The translations under genes were made by a program, and so were the position numbers. DNA of 5,365 bases from an uncultured Lachnoanaerobaculum sp. (lineage in GTDB: Bacteria > Bacillota > Clostridia > Lachnospirales > Lachnospiraceae): positions 1 through 5,365 of the forward strand of contig CALISX010000222.1 of NCBI GenBank assembly GCA_938041725.1. The letters run 5' to 3'. Positions 1 through 5,365 of the stretch are shown in pieces (the first letter of the stretch is position 1; every line of letters begins with the position of its first letter). The notes under the pieces are model-generated. The model worked only from the letters and a program-made list of their open reading frames with translations. It made no database searches and was not told the DNA's origin.

Positions 1-1
1 G

Positions 2-745
2 GATACCAGGGTGTGGAAGTCCGAGGAGAAGAGCAGCCAGCAGTTTGCGGAGCTGACTCAGCAGCTGGATGGCAGAATCTGGCAGTCAGAATTGTATTTA
101 AAAAAAGCTATTCTCAGCAGGATTTGGACTTTAAATGCCATGCTGGCAAAGCTTCAGGAGAAGAAGGGAGGGGAGCAGGGAGTCACCTCTATTTATGGAA
201 AAAATTTTTACGAGGAGAATCAATATGGTTCCTTTACCTCTGCTGTAGAGGTATGGCAGTATCTTCTGCCCATTTATACACCGAAGAGTATGGTGGACTT
301 TGGCTGTGGTACGGGAACCTGGCTGGCAGCAGCAAAACAAGTCAACCGGGATATAGAGGTTTTAGGTGTAGATGGGGATTATGTGGATCGGGATTTATTG
401 ATGATTGCCCAAAATCAGTTTGTTCCAGAGGACTTAAGCCAGCCTCTGGATCTCCATAGAAAGTTTGATATGGCAGTTTCGTTGGAGGTGGCAGAGCATA
501 TTGAGGAAACATGTGCGGATACATTTGTTGATTCATTGTGCAGGCATTCCGATACCATTCTGTTTTCGGCAGCCCATGTGGGACAAGGAGGAGACGGCCA
601 TGTGAATGAGCAGCCTCTGGAATACTGGGTGGAGAAATTTAAAAAGAGAGGGTATCAATGGCTGGATATAAGAAAAAATTTTGAAAAAAATTATGATGTT
701 GAGGAATGGTACCGGGATAATATGGCGTTATTCATAAAAGAATAA
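2..745 (+). CDS. Class I SAM-dependent methyltransferase, 5'-truncated by the window edge
   Basis: This is a methyltransferase of the Rossmann-fold SAM-dependent superfamily, probably modifying a sugar or lipid-linked glycan. The frame is open to the left edge. A GTG at 11 could serve as a start but has no visible ribosome binding site, so the gene is treated as partial. Numbering from that GTG, residues 1-58 are rich in Glu, Gln, Lys and Leu and look like a coiled coil or linker. The methyltransferase domain begins near IYGKNFYEEN (61-70). SAM motif I is VDFGCGTGTWL (95-105), the acidic ribose-binding residue is probably D121 in VLGVDGD, and the motif around EVAEHIEE (159-166) ends the core. 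A GQGGDGHVNEQP segment (191-202) is typical, as I recall, of uncharacterised methyltransferases in glycan clusters. The TAA stop is at 743-745. The superfamily is secure; the methyl acceptor cannot be told from the sequence. The coiled coil may belong to a longer, multi-domain protein. Confidence 0.85.
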   Translation, partial: DTRVWKSEEKSSQQFAELTQQLDGRIWQSELYLKKAILSRIWTLNAMLAKLQEKKGGEQGVTSIYGKNFYEENQYGSFTSAVEVWQYLLPIYTPKSMVDFGCGTGTWLAAAKQVNRDIEVLGVDGDYVDRDLLMIAQNQFVPEDLSQPLDLHRKFDMAVSLEVAEHIEETCADTFVDSLCRHSDTILFSAAHVGQGGDGHVNEQPLEYWVEKFKKRGYQWLDIRKNFEKNYDVEEWYRDNMALFIKE

Positions 746-758
746 GGGCCTCCGGCAC

Positions 759-789
759 AGCGAACGCCAAGATAATTTTGGCGTTCGCT
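759..789. repeat. Perfect 12-bp inverted repeat (intergenic hairpin)
   Basis: The left arm AGCGAACGCCAA (759-770) is exactly complementary to the right arm TTGGCGTTCGCT (778-789), with a 7-nt loop, GATAATT. It fills most of the 58-bp gap between the methyltransferase stop and the acyltransferase start. No T-run follows the right arm (next bases ATAGAAGG), nor does one follow the left arm on the opposite strand, so it lacks the hallmark of an intrinsic terminator. The acyltransferase ribosome binding site starts only 5 bases after the stem. It could be an mRNA-stability or processing hairpin, a translation-modulating structure, a protein-binding palindrome, or a dispersed palindromic repeat. 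The repeat is directly visible; its function is not known. Confidence 0.9.
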
Positions 790-803
790 ATAGAAGGAGA
801 AAG

Positions 804-1850
804 ATGAAGGAATCGCATAAAAATGGATTGGTGGGATTACGGGTACTGGCCACCTTGGGGATTGCTTTGTATCATTTTGAACTGACCTATCCCTTTCTTC
901 CAGGTGTGGAAATTTTATCAACAGGATATTTGCTGGTGGAGTTCTTTTTTGTTTTATCTGGTTTTTTAATGGCACAAAGCGCCCATCAATCCAAAAGATC
1001 CAAGAGTATTATAAAAATCACCATAGATCGTATCAAAAGACTTTATCCAGGTTATATTCCCGGACTCATTTTGCTGCCGCTGATTTATGCGATAACCTGG
1101 TTTCATGGGAACTATTATGCATGGTTAGCGGATGGACTGCATTTAAGATCCTATATTGCAGAGTTTTTTATGATACAATGTAGCGGTGCTGCGGGTTTGG
1201 AATATGTGAATGGTCCGGCCTGGTATGTTTCGGCTCTTTTGCTGTCCACTCCTATAGTAGCTGCTTTTATTAAGTGCGGGAAAAAATATTTTTGGCTGTC
1301 TGGATTGACCTCCATAATATTATATGGTCTCATATGGTACTATGATTCACCCAGCATGGGATCCGCTGCCTTTATCTTTGAACATATTCCGGTGCCGATT
1401 TTGCGTGGGTTGGCTGGGATGCTATTGGGAGTATTTACATATACTGTGACTGTGTTTTTGTCCTCAAAAATACAAAATTTAAAAAAAGGATATCTATCCC
1501 TGTTTGAATTGATTTTTTTTGTCTGGCTGATTAGAATGTGCATACTGCGGGAGAGTAATATTTATAATGGTGTAGTGTTGATTCCTATTTGTGGATTGAT
1601 TATTCTTATGATGGGTGAGAATAGAGGGGTTGTATCCAGGCTGTTTAGTGTGAAGAGCTTTGCGTACCTGGCAGAGATCAGCTATGCATTCTACATTTTA
1701 CAGTCCTTTTGCAGCAATTTTTTTTCTTGCCTGATGCCGGATGTCAAGCAGCCCTGGGTGACAGGATTATATTTGATTTTTAATTTCAGTATGGCTGTAA
1801 TCATACATGAGCTTTGGGAAAAGCCGATTTTTAACCATATGAACAAGTAG
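804..1850 (+). CDS. Membrane acyltransferase, Acyl_transf_3 (OafA/YrhL-like) family
   Basis: This is a 348-residue integral membrane protein of the acyltransferase-3 family, whose members commonly O-acetylate surface polysaccharides, peptidoglycan or lipids at the cytoplasmic membrane. The N-terminus carries the family signature: GLVGLRVLATLGIALYHF (8-25) places R13 and H24 in the R-X10-H arrangement thought to be essential in this family. FFFVLSGFLMA (47-57), RLYP (79-82) and GPAWYVSALLL (137-147) are further family blocks. About ten hydrophobic segments follow one another to the C-terminus, including ones near 83-99, 139-156, 196-218, 231-247, 255-270, 286-308 and 319-337. There is no SGNH hydrolase domain, so this is the short single-domain form. 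AAGGAG at 794-799 lies 4 nt before the ATG and supports the start. The likely job is O-acetylation of the glycan made by this cluster. The acyl donor and the acceptor position are inferred. The gene contains two T8 tracts (1513-1520 and 1718-1725). Confidence 0.9.
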   Translation: MKESHKNGLVGLRVLATLGIALYHFELTYPFLPGVEILSTGYLLVEFFFVLSGFLMAQSAHQSKRSKSIIKITIDRIKRLYPGYIPGLILLPLIYAITWFHGNYYAWLADGLHLRSYIAEFFMIQCSGAAGLEYVNGPAWYVSALLLSTPIVAAFIKCGKKYFWLSGLTSIILYGLIWYYDSPSMGSAAFIFEHIPVPILRGLAGMLLGVFTYTVTVFLSSKIQNLKKGYLSLFELIFFVWLIRMCILRESNIYNGVVLIPICGLIILMMGENRGVVSRLFSVKSFAYLAEISYAFYILQSFCSNFFSCLMPDVKQPWVTGLYLIFNFSMAVIIHELWEKPIFNHMNK

Positions 1851-1889
1851 AGAATGATAGAAGTGTATATGCATAGGAAGGCAGGTTAA

Positions 1890-2744
1890 ATGAAAATTTT
1901 AATTCTTGGCGTGACTGGATACGTAGGGAGAAAGGTAAGCGATCGGCTTGTATCTCTTGGCTATCAAATATTAGGGTTGTCCAGAACAAATATTTGCATT
2001 CCTGGAATTGATATGTTCTTGGCGGAGGATTATGAAAGGGTTTTCCAGGAACATCCAGATCTTGCATGTATTATTAATTTATCCGGTGTCTACGAAAAAC
2101 CGGGCATTTCTCTGGAGGATATTCTGGAAGGGAATTTATACTACCCTCTAAGGGTGATGCTTCACTTCAAGGAAACAAAGGTGAGGAAGATTATCAATAT
2201 TGCCACATCTCTTCCAGAGAATTTGAATCTCTATACTGTTTCCAAAAAGAAATTATCGGAGTTTGGGCAGTGGATGACAGAGAGCGATACAGAGGGTTCC
2301 CTGACCTTTTTCAATGTTTTGCTGGAAAACTATTATGGAGAGCAGGAACCGGAAAACCGTTTTTTAAGTTATGTTACCAGAAGCCTCATGGATAATCAGG
2401 ATATAGATATGACCACAGGGGAACAGCACAGGGACTTTATTTATATCTCTGATGTGGTGGATGGGATTATTCGCTTAATAGAGAACCAGCAGCCTGCCGG
2501 GTATGCAGATGTATCCTTGGGAACCGGAGAAGCGCCCAGTATTCGAGAGATCGTGGAATATTTACGGGATATCAGTCATTCTACCTCTACGATTCATTTT
2601 GGTGCTATTCCAAAGAGAAAGCATGAACCAGATAGTGTGGCAGATCGGGAAAATATGAATCGGTTTGGGATTGTGCCTGCATTTTCCTGGAAGGAAGGAA
2701 TGAAGAAGCTGGTGGAATATAGAAGGGAGCATAGAGAAAAATGA
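1890..2744 (+). CDS. rfbS: Probable CDP-paratose synthase (NAD(P)-dependent SDR)
   Basis: This is a 284-residue extended short-chain dehydrogenase/reductase. It is proposed to reduce the C4 keto group of CDP-3,6-dideoxy-4-hexulose to give CDP-paratose. The nucleotide-binding GVTGYVG (7-13) sits at the N-terminus in a Rossmann fold. The catalytic elements are T106/S107 in NIATSLPEN and Y115-x3-K119 in YTVSK. ENYYGEQEP (146-154), the segment around HRDFIYISDVVDGI (180-193) and GTGEAPSIRE (211-220) follow the layout I recall for Salmonella RfbS (about 279 residues), including the TSLP and GEAxSIRE blocks. The length also fits the RfbS/RfbJ group. By eye, paratose synthase and abequose synthase (RfbJ) cannot be separated firmly. 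The adjacent 2-epimerase, which uses CDP-paratose, favours RfbS. AGGAAGG (1875-1881) precedes the ATG. The TGA overlaps the next gene's ATG by 4 bp (ATGA, 2741-2744), which suggests translational coupling. A less specific 4-ketoreductase is the alternative. Confidence 0.78.
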   Translation: MKILILGVTGYVGRKVSDRLVSLGYQILGLSRTNICIPGIDMFLAEDYERVFQEHPDLACIINLSGVYEKPGISLEDILEGNLYYPLRVMLHFKETKVRKIINIATSLPENLNLYTVSKKKLSEFGQWMTESDTEGSLTFFNVLLENYYGEQEPENRFLSYVTRSLMDNQDIDMTTGEQHRDFIYISDVVDGIIRLIENQQPAGYADVSLGTGEAPSIREIVEYLRDISHSTSTIHFGAIPKRKHEPDSVADRENMNRFGIVPAFSWKEGMKKLVEYRREHREK

Positions 2745-3760
2745 AGATATTGATTAATGGAGGCTGTGGTTTTTTAGGCAGCAGTTTGGCTGCTCATGGG
2801 ATTCAAAATGGACATGATATCACGGTTTTAGATAATTTATCCCGGTTTGGCTCCTCCAGGAATTTGGAGTGGCTGCAGACTTTGGGAGAGTTCCGCTTCT
2901 ATAATCTGGATACCAGAAATAAAAATGATGTGGAAACGGTGATCAAGGAGAATTCCTTTGATGCAGTCTTTCATTTGGCGGGACAGGTGGCTATGACCAC
3001 GTCTATCGCAAATCCCTACAAGGATTTTGAGATCAACACCATGGGAACTGTAAATGTTTTGGACACATTGCGCAAGTATTCTCCAGCTACGGCCATGATC
3101 TATTCTTCCACCAACAAGGTTTATGGAGATCTTGAGCAGTTTACATATGTTGAAAAGGACAAAAGATATGTATGTAAAGAATTTCCCAAGGGATTTTCAG
3201 AGGATATTACATTGGATTTTCAGTCTCCTTATGGATGCTCCAAGGGAGCTGCAGATCAGTATATGTTAGATTACCATCGGATTTTTGGTTTAAAAACAGT
3301 TGTTTTCCGCCACTCTTCCATGTATGGAAGCAGGCAGTTTGCAACCTACGATCAAGGCTGGGTGGGCTGGTTTTGTGAAAAGGCTTTGGAGAAGTATCAA
3401 AATCCCCAGTGTCAGCCCTTTACGATTTCCGGAAATGGAAAACAGGTAAGGGATATTTTGCATGCAAAGGATATGATCCGCCTGTATTACACTGCTTTAG
3501 GAAATATTGAAAAGGTCAAGGGACAGGCCTTTAATATCGGGGGTACAATTGACCAATCTCTTTCTCTTTTAGAGCTGTTTGATATGCTGGAAGAAATTTT
3601 AGGGATCAAATTGGAGTATACCTGCCTGGAACCTCGGATCAGCGATCAAAAGGTCTTTGTGGCAGATACTGGAAAAATTGAAAGGTATATCGGTTGGAAA
3701 CCGGAGGTTAGCGCTTATGAGGGCATTAAGAGCATGATTGAGTGGATTAAGGAGAAGTGA
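2741..3760 (+). CDS. rfbE: CDP-paratose 2-epimerase (CDP-tyvelose epimerase)
   Basis: This 339-residue SDR is predicted to interconvert CDP-paratose and CDP-tyvelose by inversion at C2, using tightly bound NAD in the cytoplasm. The NAD-binding GGCGFLGS (7-14) is followed by HLAGQVAMTTS (78-88), YSSTNKVYGDLEQ (121-133), YGCSKGAADQYMLDY (164-178), VVFRHSSMYGSRQF (187-200), the long block around TYDQGWVGWF (202-211), and FTISGNGKQVRDILHA (227-242). These blocks match Salmonella RfbE, as I recall it, almost residue for residue and distinguish it from UDP-galactose 4-epimerases and dTDP-glucose dehydratases. The catalytic residues are T124, Y164 and K168. The length matches the Salmonella enzyme (about 338). 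The start overlaps the preceding stop. AAGGGAG (2723-2729) lies 11 nt upstream, a rather long spacing that fits coupled translation. The neighbouring CDP-glucose genes support a CDP-sugar substrate. This is the best-identified gene of the window. Confidence 0.93.
   Translation: MKILINGGCGFLGSSLAAHGIQNGHDITVLDNLSRFGSSRNLEWLQTLGEFRFYNLDTRNKNDVETVIKENSFDAVFHLAGQVAMTTSIANPYKDFEINTMGTVNVLDTLRKYSPATAMIYSSTNKVYGDLEQFTYVEKDKRYVCKEFPKGFSEDITLDFQSPYGCSKGAADQYMLDYHRIFGLKTVVFRHSSMYGSRQFATYDQGWVGWFCEKALEKYQNPQCQPFTISGNGKQVRDILHAKDMIRLYYTALGNIEKVKGQAFNIGGTIDQSLSLLELFDMLEEILGIKLEYTCLEPRISDQKVFVADTGKIERYIGWKPEVSAYEGIKSMIEWIKEK
3749..3754 (+). promoter_or_regulatory. Ribosome binding site that fixes the glycosyltransferase start
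   Basis: AAGGAG lies inside the end of the epimerase gene, 5 nt before the ATG at 3760. An in-frame GTG at 3757 would sit only 2 nt from it, too close for normal initiation, so the ATG is preferred. The ATG shares its A with the epimerase TGA (TGATG). Confidence 0.75.
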
Positions 3761-4461
3761 TGGTTTTAAGCATTGTTTTACCGGCATACCAGGAAGCGGA
3801 GAATTTAAAGGTCCTGCTTCCTAAAATAAAGGAGCAGGTGAATCAGCTCCATCTGGAATATGAAATTTTGATTGTGGATACCATGAAGCCCATGGATCAT
3901 ACCCCGGAAATTTGTAAGGAGCAGGGGGTGGTATATCTGAACCGCAACGGCGGAAATAATTATGGGGACGCCATCCGCACCGGGATCCAGAAGGCCAAAG
4001 GGGAATACATTGTTTATATGGATGCAGACGGCTCCCATCAAAGCACGGATATTCTCAGACTATACGAAGAGATTATAAAGAGCAGGACTGATATTGTGAT
4101 TGGTTCCCGATACGTTAAAAATGGCAATACAGACAACAGCTTTATTTTGGTCTTTATGTCCTATGTATTAAATTTGGCTTACCGGATTATTTTTCGTTTG
4201 AATGTAAAGGATGTATCCAATAGTTTTCGTATTTATGATGCAGAAAAGTTAAAATCCATACACTTGACCTGCGAAAATTTTGATATTGTGGAGGAGATAC
4301 TGATCCGTTTGAAGAAAAAGTATCCTGGTCTGCAAATTGAAGAAATCCCGGTGCAGTTTAATAAAAGAATGTTTGGGGAATCTAAAAGAAACTTAATAAA
4401 ATTTATTTTTACGTATCTTCAAACCATTGTCAGACTGAAAAGAATCAGCAGCAAGGATTGA
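3760..4461 (+). CDS. Family 2 glycosyltransferase, DPM1-like
   Basis: This is a 233-residue GT-A fold glycosyltransferase resembling polyprenyl-phosphate mannosyltransferases (DPM1-like). It is predicted to move a sugar from a nucleotide donor to polyprenyl phosphate or to a growing lipid-linked glycan at the inner face of the membrane. SIVLPAYQEAENLKVLLP (4-21) is the opening strand-helix. ILIVDTMKPMDHTPE (36-50) holds the first nucleotide-binding Asp (D40), but the usual VDDGS is VDTMK here. NGGNNYGDAIRTG (63-75) follows, then the metal-binding MDADGS (87-92; D88 and D90) and IGSRYVKNG (114-122). A moderately hydrophobic stretch (128-146) may be a membrane-contact helix. There is no C-terminal multi-TM GtrA-like domain, so this is the short form. 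It lies between the tyvelose epimerase and the CDP-glucose genes, so a role in tyvelose transfer is plausible but inferred. The alternative is another sugar of the repeat unit. Confidence 0.88.
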   Translation: MVLSIVLPAYQEAENLKVLLPKIKEQVNQLHLEYEILIVDTMKPMDHTPEICKEQGVVYLNRNGGNNYGDAIRTGIQKAKGEYIVYMDADGSHQSTDILRLYEEIIKSRTDIVIGSRYVKNGNTDNSFILVFMSYVLNLAYRIIFRLNVKDVSNSFRIYDAEKLKSIHLTCENFDIVEEILIRLKKKYPGLQIEEIPVQFNKRMFGESKRNLIKFIFTYLQTIVRLKRISSKD

Positions 4462-4463
4462 AA

Positions 4464-4469
4464 AGGAGG
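4464..4469 (+). promoter_or_regulatory. Ribosome binding site that fixes the cytidylyltransferase start
   Basis: A consensus AGGAGG lies 6 nt before the ATG at 4476. An in-frame TTG at 4458 lies upstream of this site and overlaps the glycosyltransferase stop, so it is not a credible start. The site occupies most of the 14-bp gap between the two genes. Confidence 0.85.
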
Positions 4470-4475
4470 GATGAA

Positions 4476-5246
4476 ATGAAAGTAGTAATCTTGGCCGGAG
4501 GGTTAGGCACCCGCATTACGGAGGAAAGCCACTTAAAACCCAAGCCCATGATTGAAATTGGAGAGCAGCCCATTCTTTGGCATATTATGAAATATTATTC
4601 CAGTTTTGGATTCAATGATTTTATCATTTGCCTGGGGTATAAGCAGTATGTGGTTAAGGAATATTTTGCCGACTATTTCCTGCATACCTCAGACATTACC
4701 TTTGATCTGGCCAACAATCACATGGAGGTGCACAACAATTATTCCGAGCCCTGGAAGGTAACCTTGGTGGACACCGGGTTAAAGACCATGACCGGGGGAA
4801 GAATCAAAAGAATTCGTGAGTTTGTTGGAAATGAGTCCTTTATGCTTACCTATGGCGATGGTCTCAGTGATGTGGATCTGCATAAGCTGTTGGATTTCCA
4901 TAACAGCCGTCATAAAATTGCCACCATGACCACGGTGAATATCGGGCAGGCCAAAGGAGTTTTGACTGTGACAGGGGAAGGACAGGTTCTCTCCTTTAGG
5001 GAAAAGAGCGATTCAGATGGAGCCATTATCAATGGGGGCTTTATGGTATTAAATCCTGAGATTTTTGACTATTTAAAGGACGATACCACTGTGTTTGAAC
5101 AGGAGCCTTTACAGACTCTGGCACAAAAGGGAGAATTAATGGGATTTTATCATGACGGTTTTTGGCAGTGTATGGACACCCAGAGAGAGAAAATGAAGCT
5201 GGAGGAGTATTGGCAGTCCGGGCATGCTCCTTGGAAGAGGTGGTAA
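4476..5246 (+). CDS. rfbF: Glucose-1-phosphate cytidylyltransferase
   Basis: This 256-residue enzyme is predicted to make CDP-glucose and pyrophosphate from CTP and alpha-D-glucose-1-phosphate, the entry step to CDP-linked 3,6-dideoxyhexoses. The nucleotidyltransferase signature is LAGGLGTR (6-13), followed by KPKPMIEIG (21-29), PILWHIMKYY (32-41), KEYFADYFLH (61-70), EPWKVTLVDTG (91-101), MTGGRIKR (105-112), the metal-binding YGDG (126-129; D128), REK (175-177), INGGFMVLNP (185-194), FEQEPL (207-212) and GFWQCMDT (228-235). These blocks and the length match Salmonella RfbF (about 257 residues), as I recall it. One difference stands out: the PPGRFG segment of the Salmonella enzyme reads IGQAKG here (156-161). 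Translation starts at the ATG behind AGGAGG. The dehydratase gene that uses its product follows after 3 bp in the same frame. Confidence 0.93.
   Translation: MKVVILAGGLGTRITEESHLKPKPMIEIGEQPILWHIMKYYSSFGFNDFIICLGYKQYVVKEYFADYFLHTSDITFDLANNHMEVHNNYSEPWKVTLVDTGLKTMTGGRIKRIREFVGNESFMLTYGDGLSDVDLHKLLDFHNSRHKIATMTTVNIGQAKGVLTVTGEGQVLSFREKSDSDGAIINGGFMVLNPEIFDYLKDDTTVFEQEPLQTLAQKGELMGFYHDGFWQCMDTQREKMKLEEYWQSGHAPWKRW
5237..5243 (+). promoter_or_regulatory. Ribosome binding site for the GTG-started dehydratase gene
   Basis: GAGGTGG lies 6 nt before the GTG at 5250, inside the last codons of the cytidylyltransferase. It supports the GTG as start: the frame has a TAA at 5244-5246, and its first ATG falls within the conserved nucleotide-binding domain, too late to be the start. 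Confidence 0.6.
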
Positions 5247-5249
5247 GCT

Positions 5250-5365
5250 GTGGGGAATTTTAAAGAATTAGCAGATTTTTATAAGGACAAAAGGATACTG
5301 ATTACCGGACATACCGGCTTTAAAGGGTCCTGGCTGTCCCAGATTTTACTTCTGATGGGGGCCAG
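5250..5365 (+). CDS. rfbG: CDP-glucose 4,6-dehydratase, N-terminal fragment (3' end outside window)
   Basis: Only the first 38 codons are present, starting with GTG. The protein would convert CDP-glucose to CDP-4-keto-6-deoxyglucose with bound NAD, the second step of CDP-dideoxyhexose synthesis. After a short charged leader (residues 1-14) comes RILITGHTGFKGSWLSQ (15-31). TGHTGFKGSWL is a characteristic nucleotide-binding block of RfbG/DdhB and differs from the TGGAGFIG of dTDP-glucose dehydratases. The gene starts 3 bp after the cytidylyltransferase stop and stays in the same reading frame, so both were probably translated as a coupled pair. The full-length family is about 360 residues; the rest lies beyond the window. 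The fragment is short but the motif and the neighbour make the call strong. Confidence 0.88.
   Translation, partial: MGNFKELADFYKDKRILITGHTGFKGSWLSQILLLMGA

Noticed and set aside
13..459. Open frame overlapping the methyltransferase in another + frame
   Set aside because: Its translation is rich in Trp, Cys and Gly with no recognisable domain, whereas the overlapping frame has clear SAM-binding motifs.
759..789. Intergenic hairpin as a Rho-independent terminator
   Set aside because: No T-run follows the stem on either strand, and a ribosome binding site and gene follow at once on the same strand.
691..975. Antisense open frame across the methyltransferase/acyltransferase junction, and similar short antisense frames elsewhere
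   Set aside because: They run opposite to well-supported genes, carry no recognisable motifs and are explained as shadows.
1851..1889. Promoter in the 39-bp gap before the paratose synthase gene
   Set aside because: No pair of -35 and -10 like boxes with proper spacing was found; a read-through operon is simpler.
1890..2744. CDP-abequose synthase (RfbJ) for the short SDR
   Set aside because: It is not excluded by sequence alone, but the directly overlapping CDP-paratose 2-epimerase needs CDP-paratose, which favours RfbS.
2741..3760. UDP-glucose 4-epimerase or dTDP-glucose 4,6-dehydratase
   Set aside because: The QVAMTTS, STNKVYGDLEQ and GWVGWF blocks are specific to the CDP-paratose 2-epimerase group.
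3757..3762. GTG at 3757 as glycosyltransferase start
   Set aside because: It is only 2 nt from the AAGGAG site; the adjacent ATG at 3760 has a normal 5-nt spacing.
4458..4478. TTG at 4458 as cytidylyltransferase start
   Set aside because: It lies upstream of the AGGAGG site; the ATG at 4476 has ideal spacing and gives the expected N-terminus MKVVILAGG.
1..5365. CRISPR array, tRNA/rRNA, insertion sequence or attachment site
   Set aside because: No regularly spaced repeats, transposase-like frames or RNA-gene structures were seen on either strand.

Overview
This window is part of a surface-polysaccharide biosynthesis cluster. All genes are on the + strand and are tightly packed. The moderate-to-low GC content, strong AGGAGG-type ribosome binding sites, frequent AGA/ATA/AAA codons and overlapping stop/start junctions suggest a Gram-positive anaerobe of the Clostridia, perhaps Lachnospiraceae. 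That assignment is an inference from composition and style, because no taxonomic marker is present.

Layout. (1) From the left edge to 745 is the 3' part of a class I SAM-dependent methyltransferase preceded by a probable coiled coil; its true start lies outside the window. (2) From 746 to 803 is a 58-bp gap holding a perfect 12-bp inverted repeat. (3) 804-1850 encodes a multi-pass membrane acyltransferase of the Acyl_transf_3 (OafA-like) family. (4) 1890-2744 encodes a short extended-type SDR that resembles CDP-paratose synthase (RfbS/Prt). (5) 2741-3760 encodes a very clear CDP-paratose 2-epimerase (RfbE/Tyv). (6) 3760-4461 encodes a DPM1-like family 2 glycosyltransferase. (7) 4476-5246 encodes glucose-1-phosphate cytidylyltransferase (RfbF/DdhA). 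(8) 5250 to the right edge is the first 38 codons of CDP-glucose 4,6-dehydratase (RfbG/DdhB), starting with GTG.

Taken together, the genes outline a route from glucose-1-P to CDP-glucose (RfbF), then CDP-4-keto-6-deoxyglucose (RfbG), then a C3 deoxygenation step not in the window (RfbH/DdhC, expected just downstream), then CDP-paratose (RfbS) and CDP-tyvelose (RfbE). Tyvelose is a 3,6-dideoxyhexose best known from Salmonella group D and Yersinia O-antigens. The glycosyltransferase is a candidate for transferring it, and the methyltransferase and acyltransferase are candidates for decorating the glycan.

From the RfbS-like gene onward the genes overlap or are separated by no more than 14 bp. 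No intrinsic terminator or convincing promoter was seen, so this looks like the interior of one long operon. The enzymes belong to known families. The unusual parts are the host context, the gene order, the embedded glycosyltransferase and the hairpin before the acyltransferase.
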